Below, in pieces: positions 22,219 through 30,890 of a DNA stretch of 33,146 nt. The notes beneath the pieces are model-generated. The model saw only the letters and a program-made list of their open reading frames with translations. It was not told the origin of the DNA and did no database searches. A program made the position numbers and the translations under genes. This stretch comes from Lachnospiraceae bacterium (lineage in GTDB: Bacteria; Bacillota; Clostridia; Lachnospirales; Lachnospiraceae). Where the stretch lies: the NCBI GenBank assembly GCA_900771995.1, contig CAAGQC010000038.1, forward strand, positions 1-33,146, given 5' to 3'. Each line of letters begins with the position of its first letter. Position 1 is the stretch's first letter.

Positions 22219-24465
22219 CTACAGTGTCTCGTCCTCCGGCAGACAGCAGATCTCCCGGATCCTTTGCTCCAGCGCCGTGTATCTGCGGTTCTCACTGACG
22301 TTTTCGATCATATTCCGCACCGTTTCACTGCTGCCCAGGATCGTAACACAGTTCCTGGCTCTCGTAATTCCCGTGTACAGAAGGTTACGGTTAAACAGCA
22401 TTCTCGGGCCTCCCAGCAGCGGCAGGATCACGGCAGGGTATTCGCTTCCCTGAGACTTATGTATCGTAATGGCATAGGAAAGTTCCAGTTCCTCCAGCGC
22501 CGAAAAAGGATAGTTGACCCGCCTTCCGTCGTCGAACTCCACCAGCAGCGTGGACATCGTCTCGTTGATCTCCCGGATCCTGCCCATATCTCCGTTGAAG
22601 ACTCCCATACCCTTGTCGATGGGAATGTTATATCTTCCGACGATTTCCCACTCAATCTGGTAGTTGTTCTTGATCTGCATGACCTTGTCACCTTCCCGGA
22701 AGACAGTGTTGCCGCAGGCGTGTTCCTTCTTATGAGGATCCGCAGGGTTCAGATAGCGCTGCAATATCTCGTTCAGTGTCTCACAGCCCAGACTCCCTTT
22801 ACGCATCGGCGTCAGCACCTGAATGTCAAAGGATGTAGCTCCCACATATTTCGGCAGCATATCCTGAATCAACTGGATCATATGTTTATATATGACATTC
22901 ACGTCATTTCTTTCCAGTAAAAAGAAGTCTTTGGATTTATTGTCCAATGCAATCTGTTCTCCCCGGTTGATGCGATGCGCATTGACAACAATGTCACTTT
23001 GTCCGGCCTGTCGGAAGATTTTCTCCAGTGTGACCATGGGGAAAGCCTTGCTGTTCATAAGATCCCGCAGCACCTGTCCCGGTCCCACGCTGGGAAGCTG
23101 GTCCACATCTCCCACCAGGATCAGACGGGTCCCCGGAAGGATGGCTTTCAACAGTGCCTGGAACAGCTGAATGTCCACCATGGACATTTCATCAATAATG
23201 ACCACGTCTGCCTCTAAGGGATTCTCCTGATTGCGCTCGAAGTTGGCCTTTCTGGTATCGTCTTCCGACAGAGCGCTGTTGAGTTCCAGCAGTCTGTGAA
23301 TAGTCTTGGCTTCGAATCCGGTGGCTTCTGTCATTCTCTTGGCAGCCCGGCCCGTGGGAGCCGCCAGAAAAATATCCATGCCCTCCGATTCAAAGAAGTG
23401 GATGATCATATTGATGGTCGTGGTCTTACCGGTGCCCGGGCCTCCGGACAGGATAAAGAGACCGTTTTTAATACTTTCCTCCACGGCCTTCAGCTGCAGT
23501 TCATCCAGTTCCATGGACAGATTTTCTGCCATGCGTTCCAGCCGTTTGCGAATCGCCATATCCTGTGAGGGCAGATTCTCCGCCTCCACCATGGGAATAT
23601 TCAGATTGCGCAGCATATTGGCGCAGTTCAGTTCCGCGTAATAATAGGAAGAGGCAAATATCGCTTCTCCTTTTGCCACCAGTTTCCGATCCATGATCAG
23701 GTTATCCACCTGGGGCTGGATATTCGCTTCGGATACTCCCAGCAGTTCCGATGCCCTGCGCAGTAAAAGTTCCAGCGGCAGATAGCAGTGTCCTTCTCCT
23801 ACCGCCTGCAGCAGTGTGTACAGGATACCGCTGCGGATCCGGTAATCGGAGTCTGTGTGAATCCCGATCTTGCCCGCAATTTCATCGGCGATGCGGAATC
23901 CCACACCACTGACGTCCTCCGCCAGACGGTAGGGATTCTCCCGCATGACGCTGTACATTTCCATTCCATAGGTATTATATATTTTTACAGCCAGAGTATT
24001 ACTGATCCCATATTGCTGCAAATAGACCAGTGCTTCCCGGAGATCCTTTTTTTCTTCCATCTGAATAGCGATCTCCTGTGCCTTCCGTTCGCTGATCCCC
24101 TTGACTTCCGCCAGCCGCTCCGGTTCTTCCTCGATGATCCGGAAGGTATCGTCCCCGAATTTCTTCACGATTCTGGCAGCCAGTGCCTCTCCGACCCCCC
24201 GGATGGCTCCGGATCCCAGATAGCGTTCCATTCCCGCGCAGTCTGTGGGTGTCACCGTTTCATAGGTCTGGATCTTGAACTGGCGGCCATATACCGGGTG
24301 TTCTATGTATTCCCCCTCCGCGGAAATATTTTCGCCCTGAGTCAGGCCTTTGCACATACCGACGCAGGTCGTCTCTTCTCCTTCGGTGGACAATATCATT
24401 ACCGTATATCCGTTTTCACTGTTTTGAAACACAATATGATCTACAAAACCTGTAATCGTCTCCAT
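22219..24465 (-). CDS. recD2: RecD2-type SF1B DNA helicase
   Basis: 748 residues, the RecBC-independent form found in bacteria without RecBCD. An N-terminal OB-like domain (about 1-75) and helix-hairpin-helix repeats (around 80-200, including GSGAIRGVGEALAARI and DVSGVGFRIADEI) precede the helicase core. Walker A is GGPGTGKTT at 341-349, Walker B is IIDEMSMVD near 420, motif III is VGDVDQLPSVGPG, and the C-terminal motifs include AITIHKSQGSEYP and YTGITRAR. It unwinds DNA 5' to 3' and affects recombination and replication-fork repair. It is the first gene of the run ending with glmM. I see no convincing promoter in the 130 bases before it. Confidence 0.95.
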   Translation of the reverse strand: METITGFVDHIVFQNSENGYTVMILSTEGEETTCVGMCKGLTQGENISAEGEYIEHPVYGRQFKIQTYETVTPTDCAGMERYLGSGAIRGVGEALAARIVKKFGDDTFRIIEEEPERLAEVKGISERKAQEIAIQMEEKKDLREALVYLQQYGISNTLAVKIYNTYGMEMYSVMRENPYRLAEDVSGVGFRIADEIAGKIGIHTDSDYRIRSGILYTLLQAVGEGHCYLPLELLLRRASELLGVSEANIQPQVDNLIMDRKLVAKGEAIFASSYYYAELNCANMLRNLNIPMVEAENLPSQDMAIRKRLERMAENLSMELDELQLKAVEESIKNGLFILSGGPGTGKTTTINMIIHFFESEGMDIFLAAPTGRAAKRMTEATGFEAKTIHRLLELNSALSEDDTRKANFERNQENPLEADVVIIDEMSMVDIQLFQALLKAILPGTRLILVGDVDQLPSVGPGQVLRDLMNSKAFPMVTLEKIFRQAGQSDIVVNAHRINRGEQIALDNKSKDFFLLERNDVNVIYKHMIQLIQDMLPKYVGATSFDIQVLTPMRKGSLGCETLNEILQRYLNPADPHKKEHACGNTVFREGDKVMQIKNNYQIEWEIVGRYNIPIDKGMGVFNGDMGRIREINETMSTLLVEFDDGRRVNYPFSALEELELSYAITIHKSQGSEYPAVILPLLGGPRMLFNRNLLYTGITRARNCVTILGSSETVRNMIENVSENRRYTALEQRIREICCLPEDETL

Positions 24466-24566
24466 TTTTATTCCTCATAATATCCGTTATCTGTTCTGTT
24501 AGTATCAGGGCCGGTCTCTCCGAATCGGAAGAGATCACCGCGGCTGCGGCGAAAGATAAAAAGATG

Positions 24567-24588
24567 GGGCTGCCGGGAATGGCAGCCC
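24567..24588 (-). terminator. Rho-independent terminator after flgJ
   Basis: GGGCTGCC (24567-24574) and GGCAGCCC (24581-24588) pair perfectly over eight bases around a six-base loop. On the minus strand CATCTTTTTATCTTT follows. It closes the mreB-flgF-flgG-flgJ run and isolates recD2. Confidence 0.85.
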
Positions 24589-24595
24589 GAAGTAA

Positions 24596-24958
24596 TTACT
24601 CAAGATTATAATTCCGTTTCATCTGTTCATAGAGCATCTGCGCCAGTCCCAGACTGTTCTGCTCTGTGGAATCCGATGCGATCTGCTGTACCATCTCATC
24701 CTTGTAGTAGTCCATAAGCTGGGAGTTCGAAGAGGAAGTGCTGTCGCTCTCCGGGATGGTCTTCATCATTTCTTTAAACATCTGCTCCAGAAAATAAGCT
24801 TCAAATTGCTTGCAGGCATCCATAAGTTCATCGTCTGTTGCCTTGGCATAATCTGCGCTGTTTAATTTATCCTGTAATTTGGAAGCCGTCTGGTTCGCCG
24901 CATTGGTATAGACGGTGCTGTCCAGAGCGGAACTGCCGTATAACGAAGAGATATCCAT
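24596..24958 (-). CDS. flgJ: FlgJ-type flagellar rod-binding protein
   Basis: 120 residues, matching only the N-terminal rod-binding domain of FlgJ; the muramidase domain of proteobacterial FlgJ is absent, as is usual in Clostridia. The core is DELMDACKQFEAYFLEQMFKEM (about 43-64), followed by a Ser-rich linker and the segment YKDEMVQQIA...GLAQMLYEQM. It probably assists assembly of the flagellar rod through the peptidoglycan. AAAGG lies seven bases before the ATG. The gene follows flgG, separated by the 150-base region that holds structured repeat copy B, and ends at a terminator. Confidence 0.88.
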   Translation of the reverse strand: MDISSLYGSSALDSTVYTNAANQTASKLQDKLNSADYAKATDDELMDACKQFEAYFLEQMFKEMMKTIPESDSTSSSNSQLMDYYKDEMVQQIASDSTEQNSLGLAQMLYEQMKRNYNLE

Positions 24959-24981
24959 AATTTATCCTTTCTAAATTCCAC

Positions 24982-25113
24982 GGTAATGTGACGGGCATCC
25001 CTGCAAGACAAGCTTGCAGGGATGTCGGGCATTCGCCCTGTCAGGCCGCAATCTGGTGATCTCGCCTGCCAGCAGTCGAATCACCAGATTACGCCCTGAC
25101 CCGTCTCATTACC
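24982..25113. repeat. Structured intergenic repeat, copy B (MITE-like)
   Basis: Almost every base can be paired. The terminal arms GGTAATGTGACGGG (24982-24995) and CCCGTCTCATTACC (25100-25113) match at 13 of 14 positions. Between them lie a perfect 12-bp hairpin (24996-25007 / 25013-25024), GGGC-ATTC-GCCC (25027-25038) and a long hairpin with 20-base arms at 18 matches (25041-25060 / 25080-25099). The long hairpin's 19-base loop reads 5 bases, CTGCCAGCAG, 4 bases. The right terminal arm includes the flgG stop codon (25109-25111). The order and loop layout match copy A at 7817-7936. Confidence 0.75.
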
Positions 25114-25927
25114 TACGCAAGTTATTCGCCTGCTGGAGCATCTCGTCGGATGCCGTGATGGCTTTGGAGTTGAGTTCGTAGGCACGCTGTGCCACGATCA
25201 TGTTGACCATTTCATCTACGACCTGTACGTTGGAGCTTTCCAGATATCCCTGGATGACGCTGCTCTTCTCTACTGCGGTACTGGTAGCTTCGTTAATGGC
25301 CTGTCCGCTGGCTGCGGTCTGCTGATACAGGCTGTCTGCCAGACGCTCCAGTCCGTTGGGGTTGTTGAACTGGAATACACCGATGGTAATACCGATGGGC
25401 TGCGGATTATTCTGTGCATCGGGATAGAGCAGGCTTCCGTCCTTGCTCACCGTAACATTGCTCATCACATAATTGTTGCTGAGTACGATGGGTCTGCCCT
25501 TGGTATCCAATACCGGGAGTCCATCGGAGGTTGCCAGCATATTGCCGCCGTTGGCCGCCAGTGTGAACTTCAGATTACCGTTTCTGGTGTAATAGGTGTT
25601 GCCGTCCGCACCGCGAACTGCGAAGAAACCTTTACCGTCGATGGCAAATGCGGTATCGCTGTCGGATGCTGTCAGACTTCCCTCTCTGAATACGGAACTG
25701 ATGGATGCATTTCTTACACCCAGTCCTACCTGTGCACTGCTGGGCTTGGTGTCTCCGTTGGCAGAAGTCGTCTTCGTCTGGATGTTCTGATATAACAGGC
25801 TCTTGAATTCATTGACCTCTGTCTTATAACCTGTGGTGTTTACGTTCGCCAGGTTGTTGGCGATCGTGTCCACATTTGTCTGTTGTGCGATCATACCGGT
25901 CGCTGCTGTCCATAAGCTTCTGACCAT
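25109..25927 (-). CDS. flgG: Flagellar hook-basal body protein FlgG-like (FlhP-like)
   Basis: 272 residues. The N-terminal rod signature is MVRSLWTAATGMIAQQTNVDTIANNLANVNTTGYK. The central FlgE/F/G-like domain contains FAIDGKGFFAV near residue 90. The C-terminal helix is VQVVDEMVNMIVAQRAYELNSKAI, typical of axial flagellar proteins. Terminal coiled coils of such proteins polymerise into the rod. Among the two adjacent paralogues this one is closer to FlgG, and in B. subtilis terms to FlhP. GAGGAGA precedes the ATG by six bases. The last codons and stop lie within the terminal arm of repeat copy B. A sigma-28-like -10 lies 75 bases upstream. Confidence 0.92.
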   Translation of the reverse strand: MVRSLWTAATGMIAQQTNVDTIANNLANVNTTGYKTEVNEFKSLLYQNIQTKTTSANGDTKPSSAQVGLGVRNASISSVFREGSLTASDSDTAFAIDGKGFFAVRGADGNTYYTRNGNLKFTLAANGGNMLATSDGLPVLDTKGRPIVLSNNYVMSNVTVSKDGSLLYPDAQNNPQPIGITIGVFQFNNPNGLERLADSLYQQTAASGQAINEATSTAVEKSSVIQGYLESSNVQVVDEMVNMIVAQRAYELNSKAITASDEMLQQANNLRR

Positions 25928-26001
25928 ATGTAGTCTCCTCTCACGCTGTCTCTTATGTCATCCATGACCTGATTTTCATCCTAAAAATAGAGTTATCTTA
26001 T

Positions 26002-26029
26002 TTATCGGCTGTTCCGGCCGTTTTAATTA
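26002..26029 (-). promoter_or_regulatory. Candidate sigma-28 (flagellar) promoter before flgG
   Basis: On the minus strand the -10 GCCGATAA (plus 26002-26009) matches the flagellar sigma factor consensus at all eight positions. TAAT lies 16 bases upstream (26026-26029) as an imperfect version of the expected TAAA; a true TAAA is present but only 12 bases away. It overlaps the stop codon of the preceding flagellar gene. Confidence 0.45.
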
Positions 26030-26806
26030 CTGTAACTTACCGATCTGGTTCACTGCCACATCCAGAGATCCGTCAATGGTCTGAATCACCTTCTGATTGG
26101 ATTCATAGGCTCTGGTAATGGAGATCAGATTGACCATCTCGGATACGATCTGTACATTGGCCATTTCCAGATATCCGGATTTCACCTCTGCATTGGCTGC
26201 AATCGTCTGGGCTCCCTGAATCGGCTGGTAATACGTCTCTCCGTATTTCTCCAGATAATCATAGTCAGCGAAATCCGTCACCTGAATTCTGGCTACCGCC
26301 TGATTGTTCTGATAGATGGTACCGTCCTCGGTGATCTTGGAATCGATCAGCGTATTCAGGCGGATCCTTCTGTTCTGGGTATCCAGAACATAGTCACCTT
26401 CTTCCGTTACCAGATAGCCGTCTTTGTTCAGGGTAAACTGTCCGGCACGGGTGTATTTGGTATCTGTCTCTCCTGCCTTGTTGGTAAATTCAATGGCGAA
26501 GAAGCCGTCTCCGGAAAGTGCCAGGTCGTAGGTATTATCGGTAATTCTGAAAGATCCCTGGGAATAATCGGTGTAGTTCTCTCCGATCTTCACTCCGGGG
26601 TTCTTGATACCGATCTTCTGGACATTTCTCATTCCCACCGACTGATCCTTGATCTTGACCGTCAGCACGTCATCGAAGGACTGGCTGGTGGAGCCTTCCT
26701 TTTTATATCCGACGGTGGACGCATTGGCCAGATTGTTGGTCATGATGTCCATTCTGTTCTGTTCATTTACCATACCGGTGTATGCGGTATATAAACCTTT
26801 AACCAT
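26027..26806 (-). CDS. Flagellar hook-basal body protein FlgF-like (FlhO-like)
   Basis: The start at 26806 has GGAGG six bases upstream. An ATG at 26854 in the same frame would add 16 residues not seen in the family. This gives 259 residues. N-terminal rod signature: MVKGLYTAYTGMVNEQNRMD, then ITNNLANAST-type residues (here IMTNNLANASTVGYK). LALSGDGFFAIEF lies in the central domain and VQIVSEMVNLISITRAYESNQKVI at the C-terminus. It is a paralogue of the next gene. The order mreB/mbl, this gene, flgG-like is the same as mbl-flhO-flhP in B. subtilis. Confidence 0.9.
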   Translation of the reverse strand: MVKGLYTAYTGMVNEQNRMDIMTNNLANASTVGYKKEGSTSQSFDDVLTVKIKDQSVGMRNVQKIGIKNPGVKIGENYTDYSQGSFRITDNTYDLALSGDGFFAIEFTNKAGETDTKYTRAGQFTLNKDGYLVTEEGDYVLDTQNRRIRLNTLIDSKITEDGTIYQNNQAVARIQVTDFADYDYLEKYGETYYQPIQGAQTIAANAEVKSGYLEMANVQIVSEMVNLISITRAYESNQKVIQTIDGSLDVAVNQIGKLQ

Positions 26807-26876
26807 TCGTATCCTCCATTTGTGACCTTCGATCCTTCGACAAATGTTCGGCATCCTGCCTTGTTCCTTTTCTGAT

Positions 26877-27866
26877 TTATTCTCTGTATCCTGCCAGGAA
26901 CTCTACATATTTACCGGTTCCGATAGCTACTGCCGTCATGGGATCCTCTGCCGTCATGGTATTGATTCCCGTCTTAGCGGAGATCAGATCTTCCAGACCG
27001 CGTAACAGGCTTCCGCCACCGGTCAGAACGATTCCTCTGTCCGCAATATCGGCTGCCAGTTCGGGCGGGGTCTTCTCCAGCACGCTGTGGATGGTCTCCA
27101 CGATCTGTGCCGTAGTCTCACGCAACGCTTCCTCGGTCTCCTCGGAAGACACCTTGACGGTCTTGGGCAGACCAGTCACGAGGTTACGTCCTCTGACATC
27201 CATATAATCCACTTCTGCTCTCTTGTAGCAGGAACCGATCTTGATCTTCAGATCTTCTGCGGTTCTCTCACCGATGAGCAGGTTGTGCTTCTTACGCATA
27301 TAACGAACAATGGCTTCATCAAAGTCATCACCGGCGATCTTGATGGAAGCGCTGACTACGGTACCTCCCAGGGAGATCACCGCGATATCGGAAGTACCAC
27401 CACCGATATCTACGATCATATTACCACAGGGCTTGGAAATATCGATTCCCGCACCAATGGCAGCTGCAATGGGCTCCTCGATAATGGATACCTCTCTGGC
27501 GCCTGCCTGATAAGTAGCATCTTCTACTGCTTTCTTCTCTACTTCCGTAACGCCGCTGGGAACGCAGACTGCGATGCGGGGCTTGCGGAAGGTTCTCTTA
27601 CCCAGAGCCTTCTGGATAAAGTATTTCATCATTTTCTCGGTGACGGTATAGTCAGAGATAACGCCCTGACGTAACGGTCTTACGGCTACGATATTGCCGG
27701 GAGTTCTTCCCAGCATCAGTCTCGCATCCTCACCAATGGCTTTAATCTTATTCGTATCTCTATCAAAAGCTACAACAGAGGGCTCCTTTAATACGACGCC
27801 CTTTCCTCTGATGTATACCAGAATGCTGGCGGTACCTAAATCAATTCCGATATCTGTGCACTGCAT
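26877..27866 (-). CDS. mreB: Rod shape-determining protein MreB/Mbl
   Basis: 329 residues, actin-like ATPase. Phosphate-1 motif IGIDLGTASILVYI (about 7-20), phosphate-2 motif MIVDIGGGTSDIAVISLGG (about 150-168), and the adenosine motif GIVLTGGGSLLRGLEDL (about 285-301). It forms filaments under the membrane that steer cell-wall elongation. The neighbourhood (flgF- and flgG-like genes following) points to the Mbl branch seen next to flhO-flhP in Bacillus, and separate mreBCD genes would be expected elsewhere. AAAGGGG lies eleven bases before the ATG. Confidence 0.93.
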   Translation of the reverse strand: MQCTDIGIDLGTASILVYIRGKGVVLKEPSVVAFDRDTNKIKAIGEDARLMLGRTPGNIVAVRPLRQGVISDYTVTEKMMKYFIQKALGKRTFRKPRIAVCVPSGVTEVEKKAVEDATYQAGAREVSIIEEPIAAAIGAGIDISKPCGNMIVDIGGGTSDIAVISLGGTVVSASIKIAGDDFDEAIVRYMRKKHNLLIGERTAEDLKIKIGSCYKRAEVDYMDVRGRNLVTGLPKTVKVSSEETEEALRETTAQIVETIHSVLEKTPPELAADIADRGIVLTGGGSLLRGLEDLISAKTGINTMTAEDPMTAVAIGTGKYVEFLAGYRE

Positions 27867-27942
27867 CTTTTCAATTACCCCTTTCCGATGGTATCTATCT
27901 ATAAGTCTTGACTCTACACGCTATTTTAGTCATATACATCAT

Positions 27943-27971
27943 ATTATAACTGAATTTTTTCCATTTTCATA
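27943..27971 (-). promoter_or_regulatory. Candidate sigma-A promoter of mreB
   Basis: On the minus strand a perfect TATAAT (plus 27943-27948) lies about 77 bases before the mreB start. The -35 17 bases upstream is weak (TATGAA). No terminator is visible between uvrA and this promoter, so read-through from uvrA is also possible. Confidence 0.4.
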
Positions 27972-27991
27972 GGGGGTAATTCTTAAAATTT

Positions 27992-30871
27992 CTATAACTC
28001 TTCCGAAAGACGCAGTGCCTTATCCTTCTCCAGCATCTTTTTCACATAGTATCCTGTATAGGACTTTTTCACTTTCACGATCTCTTCCGGAGTTCCTTTG
28101 GCGATTACCGTACCTCCGCGGTCTCCGCCTTCCGGTCCCATGTCGATGATATAATCCGCGGTCTTGATCACGTCCAGATTGTGTTCGATGACAACAACCG
28201 TGTTGCCGCCGTCCGCCAGCCTGTGTAGAATCTCCACCAGCTTGTGAACATCCTCAAAATGCAGTCCCGTGGTAGGCTCATCCAGAATATAGATGGTCTT
28301 GCCGGTACTTCTTCTGGAAAGTTCGGTAGCCAGCTTGATACGCTGGGCTTCGCCGCCGGACAGGGTCGTGGAGGGCTGTCCCAGCTTCACATAGGAAAGT
28401 CCCACATCGTACAGGGTCTCGATCTTTCTGCGGATATACGGTACATTTTCGAAGAAGGGAAGTGCCTCTTCCACTGTCATATCCAGCACGTCAAAAATAC
28501 TCTTGCCCTTGTATTTTACCTCCAGTGTCTCACGATTGTAGCGCTTGCCGCCGCAGACTTCGCAGGGGACATAGACATCCGGCAGGAAATGCATCTCGAT
28601 CTTGATGATACCGTCGCCACCGCAGGCCTCACATCTTCCGCCCTTGACATTGAAACTGAAACGTCCCTTGCTGTAGCCCTTGGCCTTGGCATCCGCCGTG
28701 GAAGCGAACAGATCCCGGATCAGGTCAAAGACGCCGGTGTAGGTGGCCGGGTTGGATCTGGGAGTACGTCCGATGGGGGACTGGTCGATATTGATGACCT
28801 TATCCAGCTGTTCCATGCCTTCGATTCCCTTGTGTCTGCCGGGGATACAGCGGGCACGGTTCAGTTCTCTTGCCAGATGCTTGTAGAGGATCTCATTCAC
28901 CAGAGAACTTTTTCCGGAGCCGGATACGCCGGTAACGCAGGTCATCACACCCAGAGGAATCTCCACATCCACATTTTTCAGGTTGTTTTCCTGGGCTCCC
29001 AGGACTTTGATCCAGCCGGTAGGAGTACGTCTGGTCTCCGGTACGGGAATCCTCTTTTTCCCGCTGAGGTACTGTCCTGTGATGGATTCCGGGATCTGCA
29101 TGATCTCTTCCGCCGTACCGCAGGCGATGACTTCACCGCCGTGGGAACCGGCTCCCGGTCCGATATCCACGATATAATCCGCTGCCAGCATGGTATCTTC
29201 ATCATGTTCCACCACTACCAGTGTATTTCCCAGATCCCGCAGATTTTTCAAAGTATTTAACAGCTTGTCGTTGTCTCTCTGGTGCAGACCGATACTGGGC
29301 TCGTCCAGAATATAGCACACGCCCACCAGACCGGAACCGATCTGGGTGGCCAGACGGATACGCTGGGCTTCGCCGCCGGACAGGGTCGCCGTCGCTCTGG
29401 CCAGAGACAGATATTCCAGTCCCACATCCACCAGGAATCCCACTCTGGACCGGATCTCTTTCAGCACACGTTCGCCGATGAACTGCTGCTGTTTCGTCAG
29501 TGTCATGGTGTCTAAGAATTTCTGCAGGTCACGGATGGACATGGAAGTGATCTCATAGATATTCTTGTCGCACACGGTAACCGCCAGTGATTCTTTTTTC
29601 AGACGCATGCCCTTACATTCCTTACAGGGTGTGATGCGCATAAAGGTCTCGTATTCCTGCTTGCTGCTCTCGGAAGCCGTCTCGCGATAGCGGCGCTCCA
29701 CATTTTTGATCAATCCTTCGAAGGCTACGGGATACACGCCGCTGCCGCGCTGACCGGTATAATGCACCAGAACCTCTTTGCCGTTGGTGCCGTGGATCAG
29801 GATATCGTGGATCTTCTGGGGATAATCCTCGAAGGGGGTATCCAGATCAAAATGATATTCCTTCGCCAGTGCCCGCAAAATGGCATTGGTAAAGCTGGAT
29901 TTGTCTGCACAGGACTGCCAGCCCATCACCGTAATGGCACCCTCATTGATACTGAGTCTCTTATCCGGGATCATCAGATCCTCGTCAAACTCCATCTTAT
30001 ATCCCAGTCCGAAGCATACAGGGCAGGCACCGAAGGGATTGTTGAAGGAAAAGCTTCTGGGTTCCACCTCACTGACACTGATGCCGCAGTCCGGGCAGGA
30101 AAAGCTCTGGCTGAAAGTCACCGGTTCGCCGCCGATCACATCCACCACCAGCAGTCCCTCTGCCAGCTCCAGCACGTTTTCAATGGAGTCTGTCAGTCGG
30201 CGCTGGATGCCGTCTTTTACCACCAGACGGTCTACCACGATGTCAATGTTGTGTTTGATATTTTTATCCAGTTTGATCTCTTCCGTCAGTTCGTACATGC
30301 TGCCGTCGATCCGTACCCGGACATAGCCGCTTCTCTTGGCCCGTTCCAGCACTTTCACATGTTCTCCCTTACGGCCTCTGACCACGGGGGCCAGCAGCTG
30401 GATCTTCGTGCCTTCTCCCATGTTCATGATCTGATCCACCATCTGATCCACGGTCTGTTTGGCGATCTCCCTGCCGCACTTCGGGCAGTGGGGAATACCG
30501 ATTCTCGCATACAGCAGTCGGAAATAGTCGTAGATCTCCGTTACCGTACCTACGGTGGAACGGGGGTTGCGGTTGGTGGATTTCTGGTCGATGGAAATAG
30601 CGGGGGACAGGCCCTCGATGCTTTCCACATTGGGTTTCTCCATCTGGCCCAGGAACTGTCTCGCATAGGAGGACAGGGATTCCATGTAACGTCTCTGTCC
30701 CTCCGCATAAATGGTGTCAAATGCCAGAGAGGATTTTCCCGAACCGGACATACCGGTCAGTACCACCAGTTCATTTCTGGGAATGTCCACATTGATATTT
30801 TTCAGGTTATGTTCATTGGCGCCCCGGATCTTGATATACTCCCGGGGACGCATCTTCTTTGCTTCTTCCAT
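27992..30871 (-). CDS. uvrA: Excinuclease ABC subunit A, UvrA
   Basis: 959 residues, full length. Two ABC ATPase modules are present: the first Walker A is GMSGSGKS at 40-47 and the second GVSGSGKSSLVNE near 650. Each module has an LSGGEAQRI signature. The zinc modules CPKCG, CPDCG...CPVC and CEACGGDG...CEVCGG are visible. UvrA recognises distorted DNA and loads UvrB in nucleotide excision repair. It follows uvrB by 19 bases, so both are under the LexA-type box upstream of uvrB. AAAGG stands seven bases before the ATG. Confidence 0.98.
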   Translation of the reverse strand: MEEAKKMRPREYIKIRGANEHNLKNINVDIPRNELVVLTGMSGSGKSSLAFDTIYAEGQRRYMESLSSYARQFLGQMEKPNVESIEGLSPAISIDQKSTNRNPRSTVGTVTEIYDYFRLLYARIGIPHCPKCGREIAKQTVDQMVDQIMNMGEGTKIQLLAPVVRGRKGEHVKVLERAKRSGYVRVRIDGSMYELTEEIKLDKNIKHNIDIVVDRLVVKDGIQRRLTDSIENVLELAEGLLVVDVIGGEPVTFSQSFSCPDCGISVSEVEPRSFSFNNPFGACPVCFGLGYKMEFDEDLMIPDKRLSINEGAITVMGWQSCADKSSFTNAILRALAKEYHFDLDTPFEDYPQKIHDILIHGTNGKEVLVHYTGQRGSGVYPVAFEGLIKNVERRYRETASESSKQEYETFMRITPCKECKGMRLKKESLAVTVCDKNIYEITSMSIRDLQKFLDTMTLTKQQQFIGERVLKEIRSRVGFLVDVGLEYLSLARATATLSGGEAQRIRLATQIGSGLVGVCYILDEPSIGLHQRDNDKLLNTLKNLRDLGNTLVVVEHDEDTMLAADYIVDIGPGAGSHGGEVIACGTAEEIMQIPESITGQYLSGKKRIPVPETRRTPTGWIKVLGAQENNLKNVDVEIPLGVMTCVTGVSGSGKSSLVNEILYKHLARELNRARCIPGRHKGIEGMEQLDKVINIDQSPIGRTPRSNPATYTGVFDLIRDLFASTADAKAKGYSKGRFSFNVKGGRCEACGGDGIIKIEMHFLPDVYVPCEVCGGKRYNRETLEVKYKGKSIFDVLDMTVEEALPFFENVPYIRRKIETLYDVGLSYVKLGQPSTTLSGGEAQRIKLATELSRRSTGKTIYILDEPTTGLHFEDVHKLVEILHRLADGGNTVVVIEHNLDVIKTADYIIDMGPEGGDRGGTVIAKGTPEEIVKVKKSYTGYYVKKMLEKDKALRLSEEL

Positions 30872-30890
30872 TGTCTTGCCTTTCTTATCG

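Noticed and set aside
24466..24566. Promoter for the recD2 operon
   Set aside because: GATACT and TATTAT hexamers occur, but neither has a usable -35 or a sensible distance to the start codon, so I do not assign one.
26806..26854. LexA-like CGAAC...GTCG sequence and a longer start for the flgF-like gene
   Set aside because: The box has at least three mismatches to the consensus and no SOS gene follows. The longer start lacks a ribosome binding site and adds residues that precede the conserved MVKGLY opening.
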